Source: Clostridiales bacterium
Lineage (GTDB): Bacteria; Bacillota; Clostridia; Oscillospirales; Acutalibacteraceae
Direction: 5' to 3'
Assembly (NCBI GenBank): GCA_012523185.1
Contig: JAAYIY010000052.1
Coordinates: 1 to 45,737 of the forward strand
DNA length: 45,737 bases
The position numbers and the translations under genes were made by a program. Every line of letters begins with the position of its first letter. The stretch's first letter is position 1. Below the pieces are notes generated by a model. The model was given only the letters and a program-made list of their open reading frames with translations. It had not been told where the DNA came from and did not search any database. Of this stretch, positions 14,166-23,102 are shown piece after piece.

Positions 14166-17021
14166 ATGAGAAATTTTGACAGGCAGGTGATTAAAACGAT
14201 AAGCTCAAGCAACGCGGCAATCATAAAGGCTTATGAGGATGCCCACGCGATTTATGAGGGACTGATTTCAGGCGCCGCTTCGCCGTTTTGGGACTTTGTC
14301 ATAATCACCGCATCATGCAAAGCGCAGGCAAAGGCATATGAGGCGCAAATTAAACGGCGCCGACAAGAAAAAAGGCTGCCTCCGGCGCGGTATTTTGTTT
14401 TGCCCGACAAAAACGACAATTTCGGCTCCGGAAACGCCGTTCTTCACGCGCTGCGTTTTATACGCTCCAAAGCCCGCTCCTCCCCTTTCGGTGAGATTAA
14501 TTCGCTCATCATTAACAGCGGCGGTGAAAGCAGGCGGTCTCCGCGCCATTCTGTTTCAGGCAAGCTTTTCACGTCTGTCCCCACATCTTCGGCGCCGTCC
14601 GGAGCCGACACGCTTTTTGACGAGCTGCTTGCCGTCACAAGCCGCATTCCTGTCAGCTTGCGCGGCGTCACGCTCGTTATGGCGGGCGATATATTTTTTG
14701 TTACCGATTTGTCGTCTTTCAGACACAAAAAAAACACGGCGATGCCTCTTGCTGTCATGTGTGAAGCGCAGACAGGCACACGGCACGGCGTTTTTCTTAA
14801 AGGGCGCGAGCAATACGCGCTTGAGTTTCTCCACAAATGTCCGCTTGAGACGCTTGTCGAAAAAGGAGCCGTCGACAGCTTCGGAAATGTTTTAATTGAT
14901 ACAGGTGCCTTTGTCCTTGACGGGCGGCTGTGCGACGCGCTTTACTCTTTTTCCTCAAGCGGCGCCTTTGCGAAAGAGACGGATTTCACAGCCGTCGATT
15001 TTTACAAGGATTTCATTTCCCCCATGGCCGAAAGCTCGGATTTAAAAAGCTATCTTGAAGCATCCTCAAGCGCGCACAGCGGCGGCGGCGAAGATTTTCA
15101 CCGCGCACTGTTTGATGTTCTTCGCCGATATCGCATATATTTAAACGATCCGCCCTGCTCCGCTTTTTATCACCTTGGCACGACGGCGGAGCTGCGCTCG
15201 TTTCTTTACGATATCCCGCCTCTCCCCGGCTGGTCGCGCAGGGTGTGCGCAAACGCCGGTGAAGGAAGCTTCACAGCGATTAATTCATATGTTTCACCGT
15301 CGTCCGAAATCGGCGAGGGGACTGTAATTGAGGATTGTGTAATAGGCGGCAAAGCGCGGATAGGCCGAGGCTGCGTAATCTCCTCTCTTTTTTTGGAGGA
15401 GGGAGCAGTCGGCGACGACACTGTCCTGCATGGCTTGAAATTAAATGACGAAAGCCACGTCGTGCAGAAGTTCGGCACAAACGAAGACACAAAGAGAGCC
15501 GATGTCTGGGAAGCAAAGCGTTTTCACGCGCGAAAAGACACTCAAAGCGCCGTCAAAAAAGCGCTTTGCGACAAAGCCTCGGAGCGGGATTCGGCTCTTT
15601 TGAGCTTTGATGATTGCCTTAAAAGCGCCGACGCTTTTTATCCGTCACGCCACAGAAGCCTTTGCGTGTCGACAGCCGCGGCAAAAAGATATGTCGAGGC
15701 GGTTAAAGGCGGCGGCGACTTGTCGGGCTTTTTGGAGCGCGGCGGTGAAATGACACTTGAAGGCTTTTTGACTGCCGCTCAAAGCGAGGCGCGGCACCTG
15801 ACAGGCTTCAAAAAGGCGCGTTTTTATCTTGGGCTTGCCGATGCGCTCCGCGATAGCCCAAAGCTTTGCCGTCAATATTCCTCGCTTGCTTTTTCTTGCG
15901 TTGCGCAGGATTTCAGCGGCGGCGAAAGCCGACAAGAAATCTTTTGCCCGCGCGAAAACGTGTCAATCTCCTTACCCGCGCGCGTAAACTTTTGCGGCGA
16001 ATGGTCAGACACGATACCATATTGCACAGAGCGCGGCGGCAAGGTGCTGAACGCCGCCGTCCTCATCGGCGGCAAAAAATCTGTCAACGCCGATATAATT
16101 AAAACAGACACGCCGCGGATAAGGCTGACTGATCGCGACAAAAACAAGACAATCCTCTTAAAAAGCTGGAGCGATTTTGACATATTGCGCGACGATGCTT
16201 TTCGTCTCCAAAAGTCCTGCCTTAAGGTGTGCGGCGTCACGCAAAGCAATTTCGGCAAATCACTTGAGGAGTTTCTTTCCTCGGTTGGCGGATTTGCGGT
16301 GGAAACAGACGCTTCCAATATGCCGAACAGCTCCGGACTCGGCATTTCGAGTATACTTTGCTGCGCCGTTTTAAAGGCCTTGAACATCTTTTTCGGGCGC
16401 GAGTTCTCCGCTAACGAGCTTTATAACGCCGTGCTTGCCGCGGAGCAGCTTATGGGCTCCGGCGGCGGCTGGCAGGACACCGTGGGCGGACACACCGCCG
16501 GATTTAAGCTTTCGGAATGCCGTCCCGGAATCCCCGTTGAAATAACCGGCAACAGGCTTTGCCTTTCGCCGAAATTTTTGTCGGAGCTTAACTCAAGATT
16601 TTGCCTTGTTTACAGCGGTCCGAGAGAGAAAAACAAATCTATCCCGCGTGAAATCATGGGTCGCTTCATCATGTCCCCCGACAGTTACGGCAACATTATT
16701 AAAAGAAAATCAGAGCGCGCGGACGCGTTCTGTGAAGCGCTCATTGAAGGAAACACGGACAGGTTCGGCAGCCTTTTGGACGAGCAGCTCGACTTTTGCG
16801 CAAAGCTTTCGCCCTCACTTATCACGGCAAATATCGACGGCATATTTAAAGCCGCCGACGATTTGGCGTGCGGGAGAATGCTCTGCGGAGCGGGCGGCGG
16901 CGGGTTTGTGCAAATTGTCCTGCGCGAAGGCGTCCCTAAGGAAAAGCTTTCGGAAGCACTTGCACAATCGCGCCTGCCCGCGTATGTAAAAATTTATGAC
17001 AGCAGCTTTCTTGCCGACTGA
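14166..17021 (+). CDS. fkp: Bifunctional L-fucokinase/GDP-L-fucose pyrophosphorylase-like protein (Fkp)
   Basis: A 951-residue two-domain enzyme of the Fkp type, which phosphorylates L-fucose and couples it to GTP for fucosylation of surface glycans. The N-terminal pyrophosphorylase carries GSG (87-89) and GGESRRSPRHSVSGK (119-133), the nucleotide/metal motif. A left-handed beta-helix region (about 377-430, EIGEGTVIEDCVIGG) links to the GHMP kinase, with PARVNFCGEWSD, PNSSGLGISS (720-729), GGGWQD and CGAGGGG (907-913). Length agrees with Bacteroides Fkp (about 950). The nucleotide loop reads GSGNAV instead of GSGGGT, so sugar or NTP choice may differ; heptose-type activity is an alternative. 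ATG 14166 is five bases after a perfect -10 and lacks a ribosome site. Confidence 0.82.
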   Translation: MRNFDRQVIKTISSSNAAIIKAYEDAHAIYEGLISGAASPFWDFVIITASCKAQAKAYEAQIKRRRQEKRLPPARYFVLPDKNDNFGSGNAVLHALRFIRSKARSSPFGEINSLIINSGGESRRSPRHSVSGKLFTSVPTSSAPSGADTLFDELLAVTSRIPVSLRGVTLVMAGDIFFVTDLSSFRHKKNTAMPLAVMCEAQTGTRHGVFLKGREQYALEFLHKCPLETLVEKGAVDSFGNVLIDTGAFVLDGRLCDALYSFSSSGAFAKETDFTAVDFYKDFISPMAESSDLKSYLEASSSAHSGGGEDFHRALFDVLRRYRIYLNDPPCSAFYHLGTTAELRSFLYDIPPLPGWSRRVCANAGEGSFTAINSYVSPSSEIGEGTVIEDCVIGGKARIGRGCVISSLFLEEGAVGDDTVLHGLKLNDESHVVQKFGTNEDTKRADVWEAKRFHARKDTQSAVKKALCDKASERDSALLSFDDCLKSADAFYPSRHRSLCVSTAAAKRYVEAVKGGGDLSGFLERGGEMTLEGFLTAAQSEARHLTGFKKARFYLGLADALRDSPKLCRQYSSLAFSCVAQDFSGGESRQEIFCPRENVSISLPARVNFCGEWSDTIPYCTERGGKVLNAAVLIGGKKSVNADIIKTDTPRIRLTDRDKNKTILLKSWSDFDILRDDAFRLQKSCLKVCGVTQSNFGKSLEEFLSSVGGFAVETDASNMPNSSGLGISSILCCAVLKALNIFFGREFSANELYNAVLAAEQLMGSGGGWQDTVGGHTAGFKLSECRPGIPVEITGNRLCLSPKFLSELNSRFCLVYSGPREKNKSIPREIMGRFIMSPDSYGNIIKRKSERADAFCEALIEGNTDRFGSLLDEQLDFCAKLSPSLITANIDGIFKAADDLACGRMLCGAGGGGFVQIVLREGVPKEKLSEALAQSRLPAYVKIYDSSFLAD

Positions 17022-17062
17022 CACGGCGTCCGAAACACATCTTGCCCGCAAAAATCGGCTTG

Positions 17063-17860
17063 TCACATAAATTTCATATAAGCCATCCAGTTTATCATCA
17101 GCCCCGTCCACTGCGCCACATGCGGGAAGTCAGGCGCGGCTCCGAGCCCGTGCCTGCCGAAGGGGAATATGTGCATCTCAACCGCGACTCCGTTCTCCTT
17201 GAGGGCAGACGCGTATCTGTAGCTGTTTATCACGCTTACGGCGGCGTCCTCTGAAGTGTGCCATATAAATGCCGCCGGTGTTGACGGGCGGACATTTTTT
17301 TCGGGGCTTACATTGTCGGCAAACGACATATTTTCGCTGCCGAGCAGGTTTTCATAGCTCCCGACATGCGCCACTTTGTCGCCGCTCGGCGAACAAATGA
17401 CGGGGTAGCAAAGCGCCTGCGCGTTCGGCAAAAACTCCTGCGCGTCAATTCTGTCCGCGCCCTCAAAATTAACAGGCTTTTTATATGTGCAAAGCATGGC
17501 GGCAAGATGCCCTCCGGCGGACGAGCCCATGGCGATTATCTTTTCGCGGTCAATCCCGAACCGCTCCGCGTTATGCCGCACAAACCTTACCGCCCTCCGC
17601 GCGTCAAGAAGCTCAAGCGGAAATCGGTGCGGGCTTACCCTGTAATCCACAACAAAGGCGTCGATGCCGTCGGCGTTTAAAAATTCTGCATATCCCTCGC
17701 CCTCATGCGACGACCTTCCGCCGTATCCTCCGCCGGGGAAAATCACAACAGCCGCGTCTGTCCTTTTGAGAGCCGCGCCGTAATATGTGATTTGCGGAAT
17801 TTCTTCACATTTCCCCGGGGGTTTGTCCCAAAGCGGCATTTTAAGGGGTTTGATTTTCAT
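17063..17860 (-). CDS. Alpha/beta hydrolase, acetyl-esterase (BD-FAE/HSL-like) type
   Basis: A 265-residue cytosolic alpha/beta hydrolase. The oxyanion-hole motif FPGGGYGG (41-48) and nucleophile elbow G112-S-S114-A-G116 place Ser114 as nucleophile; Asp204 (TSEDAAV) and His236 (GRHGLG) complete the triad. This architecture is common in acetylxylan and sugar-acetyl esterases of gut anaerobes. There is no signal peptide, so it would act on imported oligosaccharides. GGAGGG precedes the ATG. It lies downstream of the GH38 and ceramidase-like genes on the same strand, with a 123-bp gap, and converges with the fkp-like gene; the 41 bp between their ends hold no clear terminator. Confidence 0.85.
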   Translation of the reverse strand: MKIKPLKMPLWDKPPGKCEEIPQITYYGAALKRTDAAVVIFPGGGYGGRSSHEGEGYAEFLNADGIDAFVVDYRVSPHRFPLELLDARRAVRFVRHNAERFGIDREKIIAMGSSAGGHLAAMLCTYKKPVNFEGADRIDAQEFLPNAQALCYPVICSPSGDKVAHVGSYENLLGSENMSFADNVSPEKNVRPSTPAAFIWHTSEDAAVSVINSYRYASALKENGVAVEMHIFPFGRHGLGAAPDFPHVAQWTGLMINWMAYMKFM

Positions 17861-17962
17861 AAAGCTTTGCCCTCCATTATCTTAGCCGGGCCGCCAGCAT
17901 TCTTTGCGCCTTAAGCCAAAGACAACTGACGGCCCTTAAAGTTTGATTCTTAATTTTATAAC

Positions 17963-17985
17963 GTCGGCAATTCGCCGGCTTTTTT
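17963..17985 (+). terminator. Hairpin with T-run at the end of the ceramidase-like gene
   Basis: GTCGGC (17963-17968) pairs with GCCGGC (17974-17979, one G-T pair), followed by six T on the plus strand; the T-run overlaps the TAA stop of the minus-strand ceramidase gene. Orientation fits plus-strand (antisense or fkp readthrough) transcription; on the minus strand the tail is A-rich with few T, so termination there is doubtful. Confidence 0.45.
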
Positions 17986-19816
17986 ATTTGTGTGCCTCTA
18001 TGATTTCAAGAAATGTGCCGATAAGTGTCGAGCCTATGTTCTTTGCGAACGAAAACAGCAGCGCGTTAGTGTTCATGCCGACACCCTCCGCCGTGTATCT
18101 TAAAACTATCAGCGCATAGTCGTTGTCGGGGTTTATATATCCTGCCGCGTCGTTCATCTCGTCGAAAACAAGAATATGGTCGTCCTCGCCGAAATATTGG
18201 CTAAGCTCTTTGAGCGGAGCATATTGGAAATCCTTCCTGTGCGTCGATGTCTCCGCGCTCATTGATATGCCGCCGTTAACAAAATCGGGGTTTGTCTCGC
18301 CCGGGCTCATGAGAACCTTGATGTTTTTTCCGAACTCGATATAGCCTATCTCAATCGCGGTGTAAAATGTCCCCCTATCGTCCTTTAAAAGGTCGTTGCT
18401 TGTCACGCCCAGCTTGCCGATGATCTTGAGAATCGGGTTGTCTATCTTGATAATTACTTCCTCGATGGCAATGTTGATAAAGGGATCGATTCTTTGCTCC
18501 TTGACCGCCGTCCAATCCTCATACCACGGCGTATAAGCCGAGGCGTTGTCGCCGAGCGCCGCCAAGTCCGCCGCTTCTCTTTCATGGTCGACGACAAGGT
18601 CTTTGCACTCCTGCTCGTCGTATGTCATGCCGAGGACAAAATATGCCAACTCCTCGCCCTGCCGAATCGCTTCCTGGTAGCGCTGGAGCTTAAGTCCATC
18701 GTTTGACGGGCCTCTGCTTGAGGTTATCATGGCGCCTATCGCCCCTTGGATGAAAAGAAAGTTATATCCGGCTTCGTTCATAACCTGCTCCATATAAGGG
18801 ATGAAGTCCGCCGACATTATGCTGCCGCCGTAACCGACTGTCTCAGGGTGACAGCCGAAGTTCGCTATTATTGTCGGGGCGACGTCATTGCTTTCGTCGT
18901 CGTCGTTGTTTACATTCGGCTCAAAGCGAAAGCGTGAAATCTCCTTAATAAAATTGCTCGGGTCCTTCCTCACCTTGAAATATTTCCCCGCGTCCTTTTC
19001 GGCGTAATACATCTCTCCCGGCGTCATTGAATCGCACGCGTCAATCATCGCCTCGGCAGAGAGTGTGTATACTCTTTGCATAAATGTTTTGTCAACGCCC
19101 GACACAGGCTCGCCCTTGTTGAAAATCGGGAACAATGATTTTAAGATGTTTGACTTGTCCTGAGAGTAAACTCCGAACACCGCCCATATCCCCTGTGTGT
19201 CAATGCCGCTGTGCGTGTGCGTCACGCTTATGTTTACGGCCGCGAAATCATCCGCGCCGCCGACAGCCTCGATAAAAGTCTCGCGGATGCCGCGCACATC
19301 TTTGTTTGAAAGCCCTACCGCGTCGATTACGGCAAAAATTACCTTGCCCCTTCTTGTCCCGTCGTCGATACAAACGCAGCGAACCTTTATGTCGTCGTGT
19401 TTGCCGGTAATTACGTTGGCGACGTCAAAACCGCCCATATAGTACGGTCTGTCGAGCAAGTCTTCGGGTGTCAGGACGCGCTGACCATAGCCGAGACTCC
19501 ACTGCGCGCTTTTGGGCGCCTCGTCAAGAAAGTTTTTGCTGCCGCTGAAGAAGTTTTTGCTTTCATAGTCGCCGAGCTTTGTGCAGCCGGACGACTGCGG
19601 CATCACGGCGGCTATCACCTTTAAAATGCCGTTGACAAATTTGTCAACGCCTCTTGTCAAAGCGGCGAAAAATTCTCCCACCAGCTTAACCTTTAAGCTG
19701 TCCGAAGAAACGCTTTCGCCCGCCCCCGCCGCCGCTGCCGGGACAACCGTCACCGCGGAGAAAATGATGCAAAGGCTCATGATGATCGAAATGATTTTAA
19801 ATGATTTGTTTTTCAT
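17984..19816 (-). CDS. Secreted neutral/alkaline ceramidase-like protein
   Basis: A 610-residue exported protein of the neutral/alkaline non-lysosomal ceramidase family (PF04734). A signal peptide is clear (MKNKSFKIISIIMSLCIIF, cleavage near PAAAAGA). Family metal-site motifs are present: THTHSGID, the histidine of FGCHPETVG, and the glutamate in SPGETNP. The usual GDVSPN segment is replaced by GAIGAMITSS, so the catalytic serine and perhaps the substrate differ; a ceramidase name should be read as family only. The enzyme class releases sphingosine and fatty acid from ceramide outside the cell. It starts 14 bases after the GH38 gene, so the two form an operon, which points to host glycoconjugate or lipid turnover. 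Confidence 0.8.
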   Translation of the reverse strand: MKNKSFKIISIIMSLCIIFSAVTVVPAAAAGAGESVSSDSLKVKLVGEFFAALTRGVDKFVNGILKVIAAVMPQSSGCTKLGDYESKNFFSGSKNFLDEAPKSAQWSLGYGQRVLTPEDLLDRPYYMGGFDVANVITGKHDDIKVRCVCIDDGTRRGKVIFAVIDAVGLSNKDVRGIRETFIEAVGGADDFAAVNISVTHTHSGIDTQGIWAVFGVYSQDKSNILKSLFPIFNKGEPVSGVDKTFMQRVYTLSAEAMIDACDSMTPGEMYYAEKDAGKYFKVRKDPSNFIKEISRFRFEPNVNNDDDESNDVAPTIIANFGCHPETVGYGGSIMSADFIPYMEQVMNEAGYNFLFIQGAIGAMITSSRGPSNDGLKLQRYQEAIRQGEELAYFVLGMTYDEQECKDLVVDHEREAADLAALGDNASAYTPWYEDWTAVKEQRIDPFINIAIEEVIIKIDNPILKIIGKLGVTSNDLLKDDRGTFYTAIEIGYIEFGKNIKVLMSPGETNPDFVNGGISMSAETSTHRKDFQYAPLKELSQYFGEDDHILVFDEMNDAAGYINPDNDYALIVLRYTAEGVGMNTNALLFSFAKNIGSTLIGTFLEIIEAHK

Positions 19817-19830
19817 CTTAGTTCCCTTCC

Positions 19831-22800
19831 TTAATTAAAAAGCCTGAAGGTCTTAACTTCAAACGGCTTTATTTCAAATGAAAAGCTGCCGCGCTCCGAC
19901 GGCACCGCGCGCTCGTCCTCCTCCATGAGGTTGCATTCCGTCACGTTTGAAAACTGAAGCTTTGATGTGATTGTCGCCTTGCCCCTGCGCTGCTTTGCCT
20001 CATAAAGGCGAAGGATTATACCTCTCCCGTCCTGTGCCTGCTTGACTGCGTCTATGACTATATCGTCGCGGTCGCATGATATGAACGACATGGTTTGCGG
20101 CAGGGCGCCTTCCTTCTTCGCAACCTCGAACGCCTGCGGCGGGACATTGAGCGCCGCCGCCTCCTCGACAGTGCCTGCGCACTGCCAAGAACCGGTGTGC
20201 GGGTAAAAGCTGTAAACGAATGAGTTCACGCCGAGATCGCCCAATCTGTCGGGACATGTCGGCGCGCGCATTAAGGTTATCCTCATCGTGCTGTCCTTAA
20301 TGTCATAGCCGTATTTGCAGTCGTTTAAGATGCTGACGCCGTAATCGCCCTCTGATATGTCGGCCCATTTATGAGCGCACTGCTCAAATTTCGCCGCGTC
20401 GTAAGAATTGTTGCGGTGGGTCGGGCGTTTTATCGCGCCGTGAGCTATCTCAAACGATGCCATTGTGTTAAGCACGTTTACTTCAAACGCCGCCTTAAGC
20501 ACCTTGTCGCGCTCGCCCCAATCGACGACTGTTTCAAAATCGACGCGCCTGCCGCCTGCATAAAGGACGATGTCCTGCGTGATTTTTGACTTGTTGAAGC
20601 TGCGGACGACTCTTATCACACCGCGCAGCTCGCTTTGCTCCAAAACCTCGACGCTCTCCGCTTTGTCAAGCGCCCATGATTTTTTGTTGTAATTCAGCTC
20701 AAGGTTCCACGCTGTTTCATGCACGCACTTGTCAATAAAGACAGTCAGCGCGTTTCCTTTTCCCGACAGCGTTTCCCTGCCGTTTTCCTTGTCGTAAACA
20801 GATGTGAGCAAGCCGTTTTCGTCAAGCTCGACTCTTAGTATTTCGTTTTCAAGAAGTCTTTTGCTTGCCGTGACAAGCGGCATCCCGCTTGCCTTTTTGC
20901 TGAAAGGAATAAACTTATATCCCATCGCCGGAACCTCCGCAATGAAGGATATGCGGGTTTCGCCGCCTTCATTATATACCGCCGAAGGTATGCCTTCAAA
21001 CGAAGCATCCACCGACGACACCTTGGCCGACGCGGGAGATTTTATGGGGCGGCTCGTGAGGTTCCAGACGACGACACCGTCCGAAGGCACGCCTATTGTC
21101 TCGTTAATCGACGACAACGCCGCGTCCCTCAAAGCGCCGCCCTCTCCGAGAAGTCTTTCATAGTCGGGGCGGCAGTCCTCCGTCGCCTCGTGTATCGATG
21201 TTCCGGGCAGGATGTCGTGAAACTGATTTTTCAGCAGCAATTTCCAAAGCTCCTCAACCTTTTCCATGTCGTAAACGGCGCCTGAAAAAATTGACGCCAT
21301 CTCGACACGCGCCATAAGAAGCTCGCCGCGCCTGTTGCCTTTTTTGACAAATGCCTGGCTCGTGTATGTGCCTCTGTGGTTTTCATAATATAATTCGTCG
21401 TTATATACAGGCAGCCTGTCGGCGGCTTCAGCGGCCTTTTCAAAAAATTCGTCGGGATGACCCATCTTTGTTTTCGGCAGTCCCGGAAAGTTTTGAAGCC
21501 TTATGCCGTTTTCGACCATCTTGTATGTGCAGCCGCCTCCGCCGTCGCCGTAGCCGTACATGCTGAAAGATGTGCCGGCGACATCTTTTTGGTCGTTTGT
21601 GTATGCCGCGTCGTATATCTGCTTTGGTGTGTATTCGCCCTGGTAGTGGGTTCTCTGATTGTGGGCTATAACCTCCGAGCCGTCGGATCCCCTCCACCTG
21701 AAAATCGTGTGCGGGAATCTGTTTGTGTCCTGGCTCGAAAGCTTTGCCGTGATAAAATATTTCATCCCGCTGCGCTTGATTATCTGCGGCAGTGCCCATG
21801 AAAAGCCAAAGCAATCGGGCAGCCAATATGTGTCGGATGTGACGCCGAACTCCTTTTTGAAAAACTCCCTGCCGTAAAGGAGCTGCCTTATCATCGCTTC
21901 GCCGGAGGCGATGTTTGTGTCCGCTTCGACCCAGACATTGCCCACTACGCCCCATTGACCGTTGCGCACCTTTTCGCGTATGCGCTCATAAAGCTCCGGA
22001 TATAGCCTTTTTGTCATGTCGTAAAGTATCGCCTGGCTTTGCGCGAATGTAAACTGCGGGTAAATATCCATCAGCGCAAGATTGTTTGAAAATGTGCGCG
22101 CCGCCTTGCGCTCACTCTCCTGAACTCGCCAAAGCCACGCAATATCGATGTGGCTGTGACCTTCCATTATGACTTCCGCCTGCGGAGTGTGCGAAATCTT
22201 TGAAAGCTCGCTCTCCAAAAACTCGGAAGCCTCCGCTATTGAGGCACGAACGCGCGCTTCGTCAAAATCAAAGTCGACCATGTGGAGCGAATCGTCAAGC
22301 GCGGCATAAACCTTTTCCTTGATAAATTCGTCGCGTATCTCTGGCAGCGCGTCCCAAACGGCTGACACGTCAAGAAAATATTTGTGACAGACCTCGTCGA
22401 CGACGAAAAAATCAGCACGTGACATTTTGCAGTCGACTTCCTTTGCCCCGTCCATCGCCGCGTCACAAAAGCCGAATGAATCAACACATGCCTCAAGCTC
22501 AATCGAAATCGTTTCATCAAGATTTGTCTCGGGCGACGGATGGATGATGATTATGTCACGTTCGTTCCAGCCGCTGCTCACCCTCGAGTTGGCGGAGCCG
22601 ACTATTTCCCCGTTTATCCTGACAAGTATCTCGCCGCCGAAATCTATACGCAGGCGTATGCTTTGCCCCTTAAATTCGGGCGGGAGCTTTACTGTCGAAA
22701 AAAACTTCCTTGCACAGTCATATCGGGCTGTCCAAAAGTCCCCGATTCGCTTTGTTTCCGCCGTATCCTCGTAAAACTCAAATTTGCCGTTTCCTAAATA

Positions 22801-22908
22801 TTGCCCGTCGTATGTTTGCCACTCCGGAATTTCATGTGACATCAGCTCGCTGTATCGCTCAAGCTGTCCGATCATATCAAAAAGCACGCGCGGTTTTACA
22901 GTTTTCAC
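19831..22908 (-). CDS. GH38 alpha-mannosidase
   Basis: A 1025-residue glycoside hydrolase family 38 enzyme, cleaving alpha-mannose from N-glycan-like or mannan substrates in the cytoplasm. Zinc ligands are in GHSHIDIAWLW (H251, H253 region, D255) and the catalytic nucleophile is D330 in VWVEADTNIASGE. An N-terminal beta domain of about 240 residues precedes the catalytic barrel and large beta-sandwich domains follow to the C-terminus, the usual size for the bacterial family. There is no signal peptide. It starts at GTG 22908 with AAAGGGTG before it. The ceramidase-like gene follows after 14 bases, then the esterase, making a short catabolic cluster. Confidence 0.93.
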   Translation of the reverse strand: MKTVKPRVLFDMIGQLERYSELMSHEIPEWQTYDGQYLGNGKFEFYEDTAETKRIGDFWTARYDCARKFFSTVKLPPEFKGQSIRLRIDFGGEILVRINGEIVGSANSRVSSGWNERDIIIIHPSPETNLDETISIELEACVDSFGFCDAAMDGAKEVDCKMSRADFFVVDEVCHKYFLDVSAVWDALPEIRDEFIKEKVYAALDDSLHMVDFDFDEARVRASIAEASEFLESELSKISHTPQAEVIMEGHSHIDIAWLWRVQESERKAARTFSNNLALMDIYPQFTFAQSQAILYDMTKRLYPELYERIREKVRNGQWGVVGNVWVEADTNIASGEAMIRQLLYGREFFKKEFGVTSDTYWLPDCFGFSWALPQIIKRSGMKYFITAKLSSQDTNRFPHTIFRWRGSDGSEVIAHNQRTHYQGEYTPKQIYDAAYTNDQKDVAGTSFSMYGYGDGGGGCTYKMVENGIRLQNFPGLPKTKMGHPDEFFEKAAEAADRLPVYNDELYYENHRGTYTSQAFVKKGNRRGELLMARVEMASIFSGAVYDMEKVEELWKLLLKNQFHDILPGTSIHEATEDCRPDYERLLGEGGALRDAALSSINETIGVPSDGVVVWNLTSRPIKSPASAKVSSVDASFEGIPSAVYNEGGETRISFIAEVPAMGYKFIPFSKKASGMPLVTASKRLLENEILRVELDENGLLTSVYDKENGRETLSGKGNALTVFIDKCVHETAWNLELNYNKKSWALDKAESVEVLEQSELRGVIRVVRSFNKSKITQDIVLYAGGRRVDFETVVDWGERDKVLKAAFEVNVLNTMASFEIAHGAIKRPTHRNNSYDAAKFEQCAHKWADISEGDYGVSILNDCKYGYDIKDSTMRITLMRAPTCPDRLGDLGVNSFVYSFYPHTGSWQCAGTVEEAAALNVPPQAFEVAKKEGALPQTMSFISCDRDDIVIDAVKQAQDGRGIILRLYEAKQRRGKATITSKLQFSNVTECNLMEEDERAVPSERGSFSFEIKPFEVKTFRLFN

Positions 22909-22936
22909 ATCATCACCCTTTCGATATACTTAAGCA

Positions 22937-22964
22937 ATAATCATGATAACATATCAATCGTCAA
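22937..22964 (-). promoter_or_regulatory. Possible promoter of the GH38/ceramidase operon
   Basis: On the minus strand TTGACG (22964-22959), 16-base spacer, GATTAT (22942-22937). Five and four of six consensus bases match, so this is only a candidate; it would give a leader of roughly 20-25 nt. Confidence 0.35.
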
Positions 22965-23056
22965 AGCACAATAGCCCAACGAATAATTTCAACTGCTTTT
23001 ATCTGCAAATTTCAGCGCACGCCGCCGCTTTAATCAGCGCCCGAAATTTAAAAAGC

Positions 23057-23085
23057 CCCGATTACAGACAAAGCCTGCAATCGGG
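23057..23085 (-). terminator. Terminator closing the pyrH-to-dusB gene series
   Basis: CCCGATT (23057-23063) pairs with AATCGGG (23079-23085), with CAG/CTG pairing inside; on the minus strand the stem is followed by GGCTTTTT. It lies 18 bp after the dusB stop and is the first terminator-like structure I can see in this 18-kb co-directional run. Confidence 0.8.
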
Positions 23086-23102
23086 CGGACAGCGGCTCAA
23101 AG

